A DNA stretch of 64,000 nt from Methanosarcina mazei S-6 (GCF_000970205.1 NZ_CP009512.1:2046001-2110000), one strand, 5' to 3'; positions 1 to 8,695 are shown, numbered from the stretch's first letter. Notes: generated by a model not told the origin, from the letters alone. A program made the numbers and translations.

Positions 1-1
1 G

Positions 2-67
2 AGAGCCATTCCCGGAGCTGTATCCGAGATAATAAAGGAAATCAGGATGAACTATGGAAATGCTTAA
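2..67 (+). CDS. frhD: FrhD C-terminus (hydrogenase maturation protease), partial
   Basis: An open frame runs in from the window edge and ends at TAA 65-67, giving the last 21 residues, which end ...RMNYGNA. It overlaps the frhG start by 14 bases, as expected for translationally coupled frhADGB genes. FrhD is the endopeptidase that matures the NiFe large subunit FrhA. The assignment rests mainly on the gene order before frhG and frhB, because too little of the protein is visible for motif recognition. Confidence 0.6.
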   Translation, partial: RAIPGAVSEIIKEIRMNYGNA

Positions 68-917
68 CTCCATCAAGAAGACCGTTGGCGGGGAAGGCAA
101 GCCCACCCAGGTTGCGACGGAGAAGAAGATGGAAGCTACAATGGAGGCAAAACCAGTGGCAAACAAGATCAAGCTCGGGCATGTGCACTTGAGCGGCTGT
201 ACAGGCTGCCTCGTGTCCACTGCCGATAACAACTTGGGATTCATCAAGATACTGGACAACTACGCCGACCTCGTCTACAGCCTCACGCTTGCAGACGTCC
301 GGCATGTTCCTGAGATGGACGTGGCGCTCGTCGAGGGATCGGTCTGCATTCAGGACCATGAATCTGTGGAAGAGATCAGGGAAACGCGAGAGAAAGCAAA
401 GATTGTGGTAGCCCTCGGTTCCTGCGCATGCTATGGGAACATAACAAGGTTCAGCCGCGGTGGGCAGCATAACCAGCCCCAGCACGAGTCTTTTCTCCCT
501 ATCGGGGACCTCATAGACGTGGATGTCTACATCCCGGGATGTCCCCCGAGTCCGGAGCTCATAAGGAACGTTGCTGTAATGGCATACCTGCTCCTTGAAG
601 GCGATGAGGACCAGAAGGCTCTAGCTGGCAAGTACCTGAAGCCCCTTATGGATCTTGCAAAGCGCGGTACCAGTGCTTGTTTCTGCGACCTTATGGACGA
701 CGTGATCAACCAGGGGCTCTGCATTGGCTGCGGCACCTGTGCTGCATCCTGCCCGGTGCGTGCAATCACGATTGAGTTAGGGAAGCCGCAGGGCCAGAGT
801 GACCTCTGCATCAAGTGCGGCTCCTGTTATGGTGCCTGCCCGAGGTCGTTCTTCAACTTTGAAGTGATTGATGAATTCGAGGCCATTAGCGATATGATCG
901 CTGAAGCACTTAAGTGA
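54..917 (+). CDS. frhG: Coenzyme F420-reducing hydrogenase, gamma subunit
   Basis: Small electron-transfer subunit (287 aa) of the cytoplasmic NiFe hydrogenase FrhABG, which couples H2 oxidation to F420 reduction. The N-terminal half carries the proximal-cluster cysteines of NiFe small subunits: C49 and C52 (SGCTGC), C124 (GSC) and C163 (PGC). The C-terminal part is a two-cluster ferredoxin domain with C223/C226/C229/C233 (CIGCGTCAASC) and C252/C255/C258/C262 (CIKCGSCYGAC), giving three [4Fe-4S] clusters in total. The first about 38 residues are a charged extension ahead of the conserved start of the fold, so an internal Met is a possible alternative start. The ATG overlaps the frhD stop, and frhB follows 10 bases after the stop. 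Family and role are secure. Confidence 0.96.
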   Translation: MEMLNSIKKTVGGEGKPTQVATEKKMEATMEAKPVANKIKLGHVHLSGCTGCLVSTADNNLGFIKILDNYADLVYSLTLADVRHVPEMDVALVEGSVCIQDHESVEEIRETREKAKIVVALGSCACYGNITRFSRGGQHNQPQHESFLPIGDLIDVDVYIPGCPPSPELIRNVAVMAYLLLEGDEDQKALAGKYLKPLMDLAKRGTSACFCDLMDDVINQGLCIGCGTCAASCPVRAITIELGKPQGQSDLCIKCGSCYGACPRSFFNFEVIDEFEAISDMIAEALK

Positions 918-927
918 GGTGAGATAG

Positions 928-1803
928 ATGATTGAAGATCCATATCTCGGCAAATATACGGCCTGCGTCTCGGCACGGAGCACGGACAGGGAGATTCTTA
1001 AGAAGTCACAGGACGGCGGTATTGCCACAACCCTTATGGTCTACGCCCTTGAGCAGGGGATAATAGACGGGGCAATTGTGACAGGCAAAGGAGACCGACC
1101 ATGGGAGCCGAAACCGTTCGTTGCTATGAGCCGAGAGGACATCCTCAAGGCACGGGGAACAATTTACAATATCAGCCCCCAGATCTCCTGGCTTAAGGAA
1201 GCAACCAGGTCCTACGGACTCGACAGGGTAGGTGTTACAGGTGTTTGCTGTCAGATGCAGGCTGTCAGGAAGGCTCAACTCTATCCCATGAATATGCGGG
1301 ATGTCCCGGAGAAGATCGGCCTCGCAATAGGTCTCTTCTGTATGGAGAATTTCTCATACAAGTCAATGCAGACCATTGTAGAGGACCATGCGGCTCAGAG
1401 CCTCGGCTCTGTAAAGAAAATGGAGATCACGAAGGGCAAGTTCTGGGTATACACCGACCGTGGAAATGTTGCCACCGTGCCCCTCAAGGACACACACAAA
1501 TATGAGCAGCCAGGATGCCATGTCTGCCTCGATTATGTATCCAATCTCGGCGACATCTCGACAGGTTCAGTCGGGAGCCCGGAAGGCTGGTCTACGGTCT
1601 TTATCCGCACCAGAAAGGGTAATGAAGTCTGGTCTAGAGCAGTCGATGAGGGATTGTTCGAGACGAAGCCCATCGAGGATGTCAAGCCAGGTCTCGATCT
1701 CCTCAGGAAGCTTGCGAAGGAAAAGATCGACAAGAACCGCAAGACCCTCGAGGAGCGCAGGAATTTCGGCGTTAATAAGGCGTTAAGGGATCCTTACGCC
1801 TAA
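928..1803 (+). CDS. frhB: Coenzyme F420-reducing hydrogenase, beta subunit
   Basis: F420-binding flavoprotein subunit (291 aa). In the family it carries FAD and one [4Fe-4S] cluster and passes electrons from FrhG to F420. The N-terminal FrhB/FdhB signature is visible (KKSQDGGIATTLMVYAL, about residues 26-42), as are the conserved GTIYNISPQ segment and several cysteines (CCQMQA, GLFCMENF, PGCHVCLDY) that would hold the cluster. ATG 928 has the ribosome binding site GAGGTGAG just upstream. It is the last gene of the frh operon; a T-run follows the stop. The fold is shared with FpoF and FdhB, but the position after frhG makes FrhB the right call. Confidence 0.95.
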   Translation: MIEDPYLGKYTACVSARSTDREILKKSQDGGIATTLMVYALEQGIIDGAIVTGKGDRPWEPKPFVAMSREDILKARGTIYNISPQISWLKEATRSYGLDRVGVTGVCCQMQAVRKAQLYPMNMRDVPEKIGLAIGLFCMENFSYKSMQTIVEDHAAQSLGSVKKMEITKGKFWVYTDRGNVATVPLKDTHKYEQPGCHVCLDYVSNLGDISTGSVGSPEGWSTVFIRTRKGNEVWSRAVDEGLFETKPIEDVKPGLDLLRKLAKEKIDKNRKTLEERRNFGVNKALRDPYA

Positions 1804-1820
1804 ACTCTTTTTTTACTGTT
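1804..1820 (+). terminator. T-rich terminator after frhB
   Basis: A run of seven T (1808-1814) lies directly after the frhB stop. Archaeal RNA polymerase commonly terminates at T-runs without a hairpin. No strong stem is visible. Confidence 0.45.
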
Positions 1821-2346
1821 GAAATTATTCGGTGTTACCTACAGCGAATATGGGGGTGGATTCACCCTTTTGCATTCTGTGGAACATGAGAAGCGGGCTT
1901 TTTATATTTGCGAGGCAAGCCGTTCCGAAGGACACAAGATTAAAATTGCCTGTGCCCCTATCATGCTTTTGCGGAAGGAGAAAGCGACAATTCTCAATGT
2001 TTCCTTTCTCAATCCGTTTCCTGGATTTCCTTATGGCTAGCAAAGATCTTTTGCGTAAAGTCAAAAAAGTAGCAAAAGTGCCAGGTAATAATTGATGTTA
2101 ATTAAATTGACAAATATCGATAATTATTCGTATTGAAATTTCACCTGGCCTTCCATTGGAAATCCACAGATAGCTTCATCTATTTCTTTCTGAATTTTCA
2201 GTGATGAGGCAGTTGCATTTAGCATCTTTTTAATGTGGTCATGTCAATATATCCCAGTTTGCAACTATTACGTGCAACAGGCCAATTTTTTACTATTTGA
2301 TGACCCTGTAAAAAGGTCATTGTCTCCTGCAATAATGACCATATCG
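1821..2346. other. Intergenic region after frh operon, with possible gene remnants
   Basis: No convincing intact gene. Short frames at 1819-2095 exist on both strands but have no recognisable protein character. On the minus strand, 2124-2225 encodes 33 codons (MLNATASSLKIQKEIDEAIC and on), preceded by a short open stretch with VIIAGDNDLF. The composition looks protein-like, so this may be debris of a lost gene, but no family was recognised. Confidence 0.35.
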
Positions 2347-2625
2347 TTAAGCCTGGCTGGCCGCCTGTTCAAGATTCTCCGATTTCAAAAGCTGTTCAAA
2401 CCTCTCTGGACTGAACCCGATGACCACAACATCGCCGATCCTGACGAACGGGAAGCCTGTATCGCAGGTGCCATTCACCATCTCGGCAGCTATCCTGTCC
2501 TGCTCTCTTTCGCTGGCGAGATCAAAATCTACAAAATCGAATGGTATGCCTCTTTTTCGGAAAAATTCCTTTGTTTTCCGGCATACCGGGCAGGTGCTTA
2601 TGATGTAGATTGATATTTTTACCAT
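2347..2625 (-). CDS. Glutaredoxin-like protein
   Basis: A 92-aa single-domain thioredoxin-fold protein with an N-terminal CPVC redox motif (ISTCPVCRKTKEFF, near residue 12), the cis-Pro region TGFPFVRIGD and the following GFSPERFEQLL helix typical of glutaredoxin/NrdH-like proteins. Such proteins carry out thiol-disulfide exchange in the cytoplasm. In methanogens the reductant may be something other than glutathione. The ATG is preceded by AGGAGAG. It stands alone between the frh operon and the debranching enzyme, both spaced well away. The exact redox partner cannot be read from the sequence. Confidence 0.9.
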   Translation of the reverse strand: MVKISIYIISTCPVCRKTKEFFRKRGIPFDFVDFDLASEREQDRIAAEMVNGTCDTGFPFVRIGDVVVIGFSPERFEQLLKSENLEQAASQA

Positions 2626-2691
2626 AATGCTCTCCTGATTTTATCGTTAATCCTGTTTCCTTCAACTTTTTCCATTTATTTCCTGGTATCT

Positions 2692-4875
2692 TTAATACTC
2701 GATGAGCACATTGATGTCCCCGCTCTTCTTGGATACGTTGACCAGCGTATCCTCTTCCATCCTCCTGAAATTCAGATCGGTCAGTGTGTTTCCGACTTTC
2801 ACGTTGTTGAACTGCACATTGTCAAGCCACGAAGGCAGATGGGGTTTGTTGATGATCAGCCGATTATTCAGGGCGTCTGGAGCTATGCCCAGGCAGGCTG
2901 TGAGCATAAACGGTATGGTTCCAGAAGCCCACGCCTGCGGGCTACAGGCTACCGGGTATTTCACGGGAATGCCGTATTCCGAGCGTGCAAGCCCGGCGAA
3001 GCACTCAGGCAGACGGTAACCCTCGAAAGCCCTGGAAGCCTCGTACATGCCCGTGAACAATAAGGACATCTCATTGATGAAACCATATTTTCTCAAGCCC
3101 ATGGTAATAATTGAATTGTCATGCGGCCAGACAGTGCCGTTGTGATACCCGAGTGGATTGTACCGGCGTTCTTTTGAGGACAGCGTTCGAATGCCCCATT
3201 CTGTGAACATGTCGTTTCTGAAGATTCTGTCGACCAGGTATTTTACGTATTTTTGATCGATGATTCCTGTCCACAGGCACTGCGCCGGGTTAGACGATAT
3301 CACGTCACATACCCCTTCCGCATCCAGTGCCTGGGCGAAAAATTTCCTGTCTTTCATCCAGAAATGCCGGTTGAATCTCTCTTTCAGTTCTCCTGCCTCC
3401 TTTTCCAGCCTGGACGCATCACTTTTCCGGCCCAGCTGCCTGAGCAGCGGTGCAAGCCCTCTTTTTGCCATGTACACGTATCCCTGAACTTCGGCAACAG
3501 CGATCGGTTGTTTTGCCAGGGTTCCATCTGAACGGCTAATCGAGTCGGGTGAGTCCTTCCAGCCATGGTTGTAAATGCCCAGCGGGGATTTCACTGCATA
3601 ATAGGTAAATCCATTTCCTTCCGTGTTGGCGTAGATATCGATCCATTTCAGTGCCTGGTCTACATTGCCTTCCAGCTGCTTGACCAGTTCGATATCCCCG
3701 GTCCAGTTCACGTATTCGATAAGGAGGATCAGGAACAGAGGAGTAGCGTCGACAGTGCCGTAATACGGTGTCTGTGGGATCAGGTTCAGATTAGCCAGCT
3801 CGCCCAACCTCAGTTCGTGAAGCATTTTACCGGGTTCCTGGTCCCTCCAGTCATCCAGTCTGTTGCTCTGGTATTTTGCGTTCACCAGCAGCGTGCTTTT
3901 TGCCAGCCCAGCCTCGAGAGGCAATATCTGGAGTGCCGAAATGATGCTGTCCCGCCCGAATAGTGCGTCGTACCACGGTACCCCTGCCGAGTGGAACTCA
4001 TGTCCTTTAAGGCTCATGCGCATCATCTTCAGGTCAGCCAGCGAACGAGACAGGATGCTATTGAAAATATTGTTGCTGGTTGGTATGTAGTCGCAGCATT
4101 CAAGGGTTGCGACGTAGGACCTCATGATCTGGTTCATTCGTTGGTCGGGATTTTTTACTGGCCGCTCCGGTTCCTGCCCGGGCCTGATCTCCTTGACAGA
4201 GATTTCCACGTTTACAGTCTGTAAATCATGGGGGGCTATCTTCAGCTCGAAGGTGCATACTTTCTCTTTTACCCTCGTGGGCGATGGCTCAAATGTTATA
4301 ATCGTGTTGCGACAAAGCTTATCCTCCCCTTCGTAGGAGAAGTAAAGACTTTTACCATCGTACCGGACTGGTAGCACTTTCGCAGCAGTCGGCGGGTATA
4401 TTCCCCTGATAGTAAACATATCTGCAAAATCTGCATCAAACTCAAATGTCAGGTTTAAGGATACCGGGAACGTGTTGAAGTTTCGGATAGTATGGCTTTG
4501 CCGGATGCAGCCTGGTATGACCGTGGCAATGGTGCCGAGGAGCGTTTCTTTAGGGACTGTGGTGCCAGTGCAATCCTTCATTTCAGGATTGGTAACCATG
4601 AGAGTCGATCTGAACCCCTTCTCATCACTGGACAGAACCCGCGTTGGAGGCGTATCCATGAGTCGGATGAGAAAACCGCTCAAATACCTGCAATCGTGGT
4701 AATAGAGACCATACCCATAATTTTCTGTAACAGGTATCTCACCATGCTCCTGCGTTACGAACGTCAGCTCATTGTCCCGTATAACCATCTCATTGATAAT
4801 GCTGGTAGACAGGGTGTGCTTCTTGTATATGTCCCACGCTTCGCGGATTCCCTCTCGGTCAGAAGTTCCCGGCAT
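2692..4875 (-). CDS. Glycogen debranching enzyme (amylo-alpha-1,6-glucosidase family)
   Basis: A cytoplasmic protein of 727 aa with the two-part structure of prokaryotic debranching enzymes. The N-terminal beta-rich domain (about residues 1-240, with VTENYGYGLYYHDCRYLSGF) matches the GDE N-terminal domain. The C-terminal (alpha/alpha)6 barrel has PWYDALFGRDSIISALQ, GYHNGTVWPHDNS and YPVACSPQAWASG, which line the active site in this glycoside hydrolase family. It would hydrolyse alpha-1,6 branches of glycogen or related glucans, which Methanosarcina store. It starts at ATG 4875 with no other carbohydrate genes adjacent. Members of this superfamily also act on other oligosaccharides, so the substrate is inferred. 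Confidence 0.9.
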   Translation of the reverse strand: MPGTSDREGIREAWDIYKKHTLSTSIINEMVIRDNELTFVTQEHGEIPVTENYGYGLYYHDCRYLSGFLIRLMDTPPTRVLSSDEKGFRSTLMVTNPEMKDCTGTTVPKETLLGTIATVIPGCIRQSHTIRNFNTFPVSLNLTFEFDADFADMFTIRGIYPPTAAKVLPVRYDGKSLYFSYEGEDKLCRNTIITFEPSPTRVKEKVCTFELKIAPHDLQTVNVEISVKEIRPGQEPERPVKNPDQRMNQIMRSYVATLECCDYIPTSNNIFNSILSRSLADLKMMRMSLKGHEFHSAGVPWYDALFGRDSIISALQILPLEAGLAKSTLLVNAKYQSNRLDDWRDQEPGKMLHELRLGELANLNLIPQTPYYGTVDATPLFLILLIEYVNWTGDIELVKQLEGNVDQALKWIDIYANTEGNGFTYYAVKSPLGIYNHGWKDSPDSISRSDGTLAKQPIAVAEVQGYVYMAKRGLAPLLRQLGRKSDASRLEKEAGELKERFNRHFWMKDRKFFAQALDAEGVCDVISSNPAQCLWTGIIDQKYVKYLVDRIFRNDMFTEWGIRTLSSKERRYNPLGYHNGTVWPHDNSIITMGLRKYGFINEMSLLFTGMYEASRAFEGYRLPECFAGLARSEYGIPVKYPVACSPQAWASGTIPFMLTACLGIAPDALNNRLIINKPHLPSWLDNVQFNNVKVGNTLTDLNFRRMEEDTLVNVSKKSGDINVLIEY

Positions 4876-5404
4876 GCAAATTCCTCATAACCCAATCCCA
4901 ATTTTATACAGTAGTTTTAGCCCACAGACGGTTCTTTTTATGAATTATCAGGAACATATTCCTCCCATAGCTCCTGATAAACTCAGAATGATTCGGACCC
5001 GCAGAATTAAACCGGTTATTGTTCAGCGCCTGACATCCTCCCCATTTTGCGACGCTTCTAACTGTTATAACCTGAATCAATGAATATTAGTTCCTGGTAA
5101 AAACTTATAAGATAATTATTATGAATATTAATTTATGAATCTTTATTTAAATACTCATAGCTTGCCTGATGAATTACTGGAGATTTAAACCACAAAATTG
5201 TATTCTGAAAAGTTAAAAATGCATTCGTGAGCATGCGGGCGTGGAGGGAAGTTTTAAGATAAATTAAAAAATAAATTTGGAAACTAAAAGCTATAAGAAA
5301 AACAATAACGATCTTTGGTGCAAAAAATGTCATATTAAAAAGAAACAACGGTTTATCAATTTTTTATTGAGTATGCAGAAATATCACGAGGATTCACTTT
5401 ATTC
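4876..5404. other. Intergenic region, AT-rich, contains one dispersed repeat copy
   Basis: About 530 bases between the debranching enzyme and the GNAT remnant. It contains the first copy of a dispersed repeat (5220-5262). Short frames here have no recognisable protein character. Nothing else seen. Confidence 0.5.
5220..5262. repeat. Dispersed repeat, copy A
   Basis: Contains the core GAGCATGCGGGCGTGGAGG followed by GAAGTTTTAAGATA. The same core recurs at 6229-6278 and 8314-8365, with a degenerate form at 9669-9713. All lie between genes. GCATGC is a perfect small palindrome within it. Confidence 0.7.
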
Positions 5405-5952
5405 TCAGCTTGATTTCTCAAGCTTTAATTTAGCAACAATCGGCTGCATGTTAAGATACATAGGAGAGAAATCTTTTTTCTTATTTTTCTCTGCAAGCTT
5501 GAATCCATATTTTTCATAGAAGCCGATTGATTCTTTTTTCGAATCTACAAGAATGTATCTGCATCCTACGCTGTCGCAAATTGATAAGGCTTTACCTATC
5601 CCGGCAAATAACAGGTATGTGCCTACTCCTCTTCTTTCAAATCTCGAGTCTACTGCCAATCTTGCAATTTTAATTCCCGGATATTTGCTGTACTTATAAC
5701 GTTTGAGTCCGTCTGATACATATATTTCCTTAGTTCCTATTGTATCTGTTGCTAAAGTAATATATCCTGCGAGTTCACCTTTCCAGAAGCATAGACTCGT
5801 TTTACTGATCAAATCTTCCTGATCGTTAAAAGCATCTTCTTTCAAAAAATCACTTAATTCAGGACTTGCACAACTAAAAGAAGAAAAGTCATTGCTTTAT
5901 TAAGAGGAAAGATAGTAAGTTCGGAATTTAGAATGATAGAAGACAAACTCAA
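5405..5952 (-). pseudogene. GNAT N-acetyltransferase, frameshifted near the N-terminus
   Basis: The downstream 146 codons (5405-5845) encode a GNAT domain with KIARLAVDSRFERRGVGTYL (acetyl-CoA loop R-R-G-V-G) and FYEKYGFK. Family similarity clearly extends upstream, because the same frame reads SSFSCASPELSDFLKEDAF, as in TacT-like GNAT proteins, until a TAA at 5897-5899. Just beyond, the next frame continues with SELTIFPLNK. Adding one A in the run at about 5899-5903 would join PLNK to SNDFSSF. The upstream frame has a TTG at 5952 that overlaps the TGA of the preceding 48-aa ORF (TTGA), the usual sign of coupling. I read this as an inactivated or sequencing-error GNAT gene. Alternatively the short form starts at TTG 5845 and lacks the N-terminal strand. 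Confidence 0.7.
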
Positions 5953-6095
5953 AACCTATTTTTATCATATATCTCTTTAGCTTTTTTGAACATCTCTACC
6001 ATTTCATCGGTCACTACAGGATTCTTTTCATTTTTCATGAATTCTTTTACATCCTCTCCTTCAAGGACAAGCCCGAACTCAATAGGTTTCGCCAT
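5949..6095 (-). CDS. Small protein (48 aa) coupled to the GNAT gene
   Basis: ATG 6095 is preceded by a good ribosome binding site (GAGGGA, 7 bases). The product begins MAKPIEFGLVLEGEDVKEFM, is mildly acidic and ends with a charged helix (FKKAKEIYDKNRF). The stop overlaps the probable TTG start of the GNAT gene by three bases. A small protein translated just before a TacT-like GNAT acetyltransferase suggests an antitoxin-like partner. That role is inferred only from position; bacterial TacT partners are RHH proteins and this one shows no clear RHH pattern. Its codon structure and ribosome binding site make it a real gene. Confidence 0.7.
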   Translation of the reverse strand: MAKPIEFGLVLEGEDVKEFMKNEKNPVVTDEMVEMFKKAKEIYDKNRF

Positions 6096-6440
6096 AATAA
6101 TTCCCTCTGTTTATGTGATTTAATAATCTGTGATTATACTTATATATCCCTATTGATAGATAACTCCTGTTCTGGCACCGTAAGGTGAAACAGCTGTACT
6201 GAAGTAACAGGTCTGCCAGTAACCGCCCGATATCTGCTCACTTCGCGAGCATGCGGGAGTGGAGGGAAGTTTAAGATAGTTATTTAAAAAAGATTTAATA
6301 ACTCCTTCCGAGTTAGTAAGGCACTGCTGGGTCTTTACACCTCTCTCCCATTTTTCACCGTTGAAATCATTACCGTTATATCCGTGTATGACAGTCTAAA
6401 CAAATGTTTTTACAATAAAAATTTAATTTCAAGACCCTCT
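6096..6440. other. Intergenic region with repeat copy B
   Basis: Holds the upstream region of the 48-aa ORF, including AT-rich promoter-like sequence (TTATACTTATATATCC near 6135-6150), and the second dispersed repeat copy. No gene seen. Confidence 0.5.
6229..6278. repeat. Dispersed repeat, copy B
   Basis: Begins GATATCTGCTCACTTCGCGA and continues GCATGCGGGAGTGGAGGGAA then GTTTAAGATA. This is the most complete copy and shares the GATATCT(G/A)CTC start with copy C. Confidence 0.75.
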
Positions 6441-6881
6441 CTAAGCTGGTTTACGATAACAATTTATTATTAATATGCTCAGAGTTATGAATAAATACGG
6501 AAAGATAGATTCCAATATAGATACAGTACTTGCATTCATAATAATAAAAATAGTATGGGTAAACCAGAAAGTATTACACCACGATTTGGCATAGACATTG
6601 TAAAACCATGAACTGTTATACATATTATACATATTATAAAAAAATAGCGGGATAAATAAAACAAAAAACAATTTTAAGTAACTCGATTTACTCATACAGT
6701 GTCTTTCTTTTCTTGTCATTCTACAGTATAAATATAAAATAAGTAATACAAATAATGCTACAATAACAATGTAAACAACCGGTATCCCATATAATGTTAC
6801 AGTATGACTCGTTGTTACAGCATGACTCGTAACTTCTATTTCTCCTGCACCAGAGTCAATGACTGCACTTTCATTGTTCAC
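6441..6881 (-). CDS. Small membrane protein of unknown function
   Basis: A 146-aa protein with a short polar N-terminus rich in Thr/Ser (VTSHAVTTSHTVTLYG) and about three hydrophobic segments: VYIVIVALFVLLILYLYC, LKLFFVLFIPLFFYNMYN, and a C-terminal one around PYLFITLSILIINC. Between the first two lies a basic loop (RMTRKERH). It starts at GTG 6881 with no strong ribosome binding site, so the start is uncertain. The region is very AT-rich, and the gene is isolated between intergenic stretches. No family recognised. Confidence 0.5.
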   Translation of the reverse strand: MNNESAVIDSGAGEIEVTSHAVTTSHTVTLYGIPVVYIVIVALFVLLILYLYCRMTRKERHCMSKSSYLKLFFVLFIPLFFYNMYNMYNSSWFYNVYAKSWCNTFWFTHTIFIIMNASTVSILESIFPYLFITLSILIINCYRKPA

Positions 6882-7436
6882 GTTTCTTTATATGTTTTAA
6901 AAAGTTAAAAGATTTTTTGTTTTACCCAGCACCCTTAGACTTGATAAACCTTATTTTATCTCCAGTGGAGAAGTGAGATTTAAAAATCCGTAATCATCTG
7001 TCTCTGATCCCTCTCCCTCGGCCTTGAAACCCTTACACTTACAAGCCTTATTTTTGACTTCCAATAAACTCAGAAAATAGTTGCATGACTGTCCTCTTAA
7101 TTACGAAGATATCGAAGTCCAGACCGGAATAGTCTTTGAGCGTGTATATGTGGAAAAATCATCGTAACAAAACTCTGATTGTTACAACTTTTACCTTTGT
7201 TCGATTCCTGCCTACTTTGAAAGCACTTAAGGAAATGAGACATGTCTTAAAACCGTCAGGTAGTCTGATAGCTATCTAATACGTCCACAGCAGTAATCAT
7301 CTATTGCCTGATTGGAGGACCTGACCAATCCTAGAACACGCTCTCTTATTGGATACAGTATAAATCGGGAAAACATAAAAATCATCAAAGATGCGAACAG
7401 TCAGACTAAATATCCAGTACCGCATTATATGAGATA
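6882..7436. other. Intergenic region with decayed coding fragments
   Basis: Contains at least two short stretches of protein-like sequence. One, around 7090-7168 on the plus strand, reads LHDCPLNYEDIEVQTGIVFE and stops. The other is the methyltransferase-like tail annotated at 7148-7279. The remaining sequence is AT-rich with no feature recognised. Confidence 0.4.
7148..7279 (+). pseudogene. Remnant of a SAM-dependent methyltransferase
   Basis: The plus-strand frame ends in LKALKEMRHVLKPSGSLIAI then stop. This matches the helix plus strand motif (xALxExxRVLKPGGxxI) that follows motif III in class I SAM methyltransferases of the UbiE type. The upstream glycine-rich SAM-binding motif is absent and no ribosome binding site is visible, so only a tail fragment survives. 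The frame opens at ATG 7148, probably by chance. Confidence 0.45.
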
Positions 7437-8171
7437 ATGGGGATTATGATTATGGCAGCTAATGAGAAAGAAATGAGGATTAAGATAATCAAGGATGGAC
7501 CGTATCGGGTTACGGGTGGAGTGCCGCTTTTAGAACAGGTAATTGTTACAGACGACGATGGCCACACGAGAGATTTAATTGATATAAAGGAATACCCCCG
7601 GCGGGAAGCCTATATCTTATGCCGCTGCGGCTCATCCGAAAACAAGCCCTTCTGTGATGGGGCACACCGTAAGGTCGGTTTTGACGGTAGCGAAACAGCC
7701 AGCAGAACGCCTTACCTGGAAAAGGCGGAAACTTTTGAAGGTCCTGATCTAAAACTCACTGATGTCTACGAGCTCTGCGATCATTCCCGTTTCTGCCAGC
7801 GTTCTGGAGGAATAAGGGATCTCATACAAAAATCAGACGACCCGGAAGCCCGACAAACCGCCATAGAGGAAGCCATGATCTGCCCGTCGGGGCGGCTGGT
7901 CCTGTGGGACAAAAAGACAGGCAAACCCTTTGAAAAAGAATTTGATCCGTCTATTATACTGGTTCACGACAAACAAAAAGGTTGTGAAGGCCCTCTCTGG
8001 GTTCGAGGCGGTGTCCCCATTGAATCTGCAGACGGCAGCATGTACGAACCCCGGAACAGAGTAACCCTCTGCCGCTGCGGAAAGTCAGAGAATAAGCCCT
8101 ACTGTGACGGCAGCCACTGGATGAACAGCCAGCAGAAGCGTGAGTTCAGAAAGAAGTGGGGCCTGGAATGA
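7437..8171 (+). CDS. Two-CDGSH iron-sulfur protein with central Fer4_19-like domain
   Basis: A 244-aa protein with two CDGSH iron-sulfur motifs, each able to hold a [2Fe-2S] cluster by three Cys and one His: C62/C64/C73/H77 (CRCGSSENKPFCDGAH) and C212/C214/C223/H227 (CRCGKSENKPYCDGSH). Between them lies a segment resembling the divergent mono-cluster family Fer4_19 (ELCDHSRFCQRSGG ... MICPSGRLVLWD). It is cytoplasmic with no signal peptide. The start could be ATG 7437, 7446 or 7452 (MAANEKEM); a GGGG precedes the last two, so MAANEK is quite likely. It is a single-gene unit. Known CDGSH proteins act in Fe-S or redox homeostasis, but the specific role here is unknown. Confidence 0.92.
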   Translation: MGIMIMAANEKEMRIKIIKDGPYRVTGGVPLLEQVIVTDDDGHTRDLIDIKEYPRREAYILCRCGSSENKPFCDGAHRKVGFDGSETASRTPYLEKAETFEGPDLKLTDVYELCDHSRFCQRSGGIRDLIQKSDDPEARQTAIEEAMICPSGRLVLWDKKTGKPFEKEFDPSIILVHDKQKGCEGPLWVRGGVPIESADGSMYEPRNRVTLCRCGKSENKPYCDGSHWMNSQQKREFRKKWGLE

Positions 8172-8482
8172 GTGAGTTCGTTGATTCATAGAAATTCTTG
8201 ATAATATTGTTCCGCAACACAATTTTTGCTCAGCAAGGGGATCTGTGAATAAAGTTATCGATTTGTGAATAAAGCTATCGATTTTACTTTTTTCTTTTAT
8301 CCAGATGTCGCTCGATATCTACTCCCTTCGCGAGCATGCGAGCGTGGAGGAAAGTTTCAGATTAATTTAATTTACTCACATCGAGCTTGAAAACTCCATC
8401 GAAAACACATCTTAGTAAATAGCAGAAAAATTTAAGTTTCCGGTTAAATAAGGTTATACAGCATTAAGACTAACTGACATCT
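8172..8482. other. Intergenic region with short direct repeat and repeat copy C
   Basis: A direct repeat of TGTGAATAAAG(T/C)TATCGATTT occurs twice in tandem at about 8245-8284, followed by the third dispersed repeat copy. No gene seen. Confidence 0.5.
8314..8365. repeat. Dispersed repeat, copy C
   Basis: Starts GATATCTACTCCCTTCGCGA and continues GCATGCGAGCGTGGAGGAAA then GTTTCAGATT. It differs from copy B at a handful of positions spread along the element. Confidence 0.7.
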
Positions 8483-8695
8483 GTGGAATCAACGGCACAC
8501 ATCGAGAAGCGATTTATCGAACTCAAAAACATATGGTTTATAATTGCCTCGTTATGTTATGTCGCGGCAATTGGTTTTATTATCGCATATTTTGTCGGTG
8601 GATATTCTCCCTACATATCTATAGCTGTGATGTGGGGGTGTATAGGAAGTTTGGATATGATACTTGGTATACTTAGAAGGAAAAAAGAAAAATAA
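8483..8695 (+). CDS. Small two-helix membrane protein
   Basis: A 70-aa protein starting at GTG 8483. It has a charged N-terminus (HIEKRFIELKN), two hydrophobic helices (WFIIASLCYVAAIGFIIAYF and ISIAVMWGCIGSLDMILGI) and a basic tail RRKKEK that should face the cytoplasm. No recognisable family and no strong ribosome binding site, but the amphipathic pattern and charge distribution look like a genuine small membrane protein. It is isolated from its neighbours. Confidence 0.5.
   Translation: MESTAHIEKRFIELKNIWFIIASLCYVAAIGFIIAYFVGGYSPYISIAVMWGCIGSLDMILGILRRKKEK

Noticed and set aside
1819-2095. ORFs of 70-90 aa after frhB on both strands
   Set aside because: Overlapping frames on both strands with no domain, no ribosome binding site and a terminator at their start.
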